Source of the DNA: Dialister sp. UBA734
Lineage (GTDB): Bacteria; Bacillota; Negativicutes; Veillonellales; Dialisteraceae
Direction: 5' to 3'
Assembly (NCBI GenBank): GCA_002297935.1
Contig: DBLC01000087.1
Coordinates: 3,047-9,275, forward strand
Length of the DNA: 6,229 nucleotides
Below the pieces are notes generated by a model. The model ran no database searches. It was not told where the DNA came from and saw only the letters and a program-made list of their open reading frames with translations. Positions 6,038-6,229 of this stretch are shown here, piece by piece. The stretch's first letter is position 1, and each line of letters opens with the position of its first letter. The translations under genes were made by a program, and so were the position numbers.

Positions 6038-6107
6038 CCGTCAACCGTCAACCGTCAACCGTTAACCAACAACCAACAACCAACAACCAACAACCAACAA
6101 CCAACAA
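6038..6107. repeat. Ten-unit tandem heptamer array
   Basis: There are ten uninterrupted 7-bp units: CCGTCAA three times, CCGTTAA once, then CCAACAA six times, with a degenerate leading CCAAAAA at 6031-6037. On the minus strand the units read GGTTGAC, GGTTAAC and GGTTGTT, which keep the GGTT core of the 9-bp units in elements A and B. Only one arm is visible and no inverted partner lies nearby. It is placed between the terminator-like hairpin and the promoter at 6167-6195. There is no stop-free coding context that suggests a protein repeat. Confidence 0.85.
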
Positions 6108-6166
6108 CAATGTACTTGAAAAATTAAAGTATTTCCTCTGACGATGCAAAAACTTGAAAATTTAAA

Positions 6167-6195
6167 TTGAAATGAGAAATAGAAGCGGCTATATT
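6167..6195 (+). promoter_or_regulatory. Promoter for the gene beginning beyond the right edge
   Basis: TTGAAA (6167-6172), a 17-bp spacer and TATATT (6190-6195) each match 5 of 6. A transcript would start near 6202, about 20 bases before the AGGAGG at 6222, so the next gene would have a short leader of its own. Confidence 0.55.
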
Positions 6196-6221
6196 AAGGA
6201 TAATGTAAAAAAATATGTAAT

Positions 6222-6227
6222 AGGAGG
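6222..6227 (+). promoter_or_regulatory. Ribosome binding site of a gene starting just past the window
   Basis: A consensus AGGAGG stands two bases before the window end, so a plus-strand start codon is expected within about ten bases beyond it. By context the gene could be the permease or ATPase partner of the upstream lipoprotein, but nothing of its coding sequence is visible. Confidence 0.6.
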
Positions 6228-6229
6228 AA

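Noticed and set aside
6038..6107. CRISPR array
   Set aside because: The units are 7 bp with no spacers; no cas gene is present. The same holds for the 9-bp arms at 4148-4272 and 4446-4891.

Overview
The window reads like a chromosomal segment of a diderm (outer-membrane) Firmicute, most likely a Negativicute near Acidaminococcaceae. This placement is inferred from three things: ArnT-like lipid-carrier glycosyltransferases, a Gram-positive-style Shine-Dalgarno and promoter vocabulary, and the type of solute-binding lipoprotein. No rRNA or marker gene confirms it.

Layout. The left two thirds is a minus-strand block read in the order dedA-like (3536-4126), ArnT-like glycosyltransferase GT-2 (1950-3539), fold-back repeat (1761-1918), ArnT-like glycosyltransferase GT-1 (50-1729). 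dedA and GT-2 overlap by 4 bp (ATGA) and are surely co-transcribed. A strong minus-strand promoter at 4399-4427 gives this block a leader of about 265 nt. The right third is plus-strand: a solute-binding lipoprotein of a polar amino acid ABC transporter (5062-5862), behind a near-consensus promoter (4976-5004) and an ARG-box-like palindrome (4944-4959). After it come a terminator-like hairpin (5971-6020), a heptamer array (6038-6107), another good promoter (6167-6195) and an AGGAGG ribosome binding site at the very end, so another plus-strand gene starts just beyond the window.

How the genes may work together. GT-C enzymes of this family use polyprenyl-phosphate sugars on the outer face of the inner membrane and release polyprenyl phosphate there. 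Some DedA proteins return that carrier to the inner face. The overlap of dedA with a GT gene therefore suggests coupled sugar transfer and carrier recycling during envelope (LPS or lipid A-like) modification. The transporter gene is divergent and probably unrelated.

The most unusual content is between genes. Every sizeable gap holds a short-period array: 9-bp units in the two palindromes at 4146-4276 and 4443-4894, and 7-bp units in the palindrome at 1761-1918 and the one-sided array at 6038-6107. A partial relative of the 1761-1918 element may sit at bases 1-27. The two 9-bp elements have the same architecture (four GGTT-nonamers, then a TCGAATGTGC-like box) around different interiors, which looks like a family of non-autonomous fold-back elements. 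None encodes a protein.
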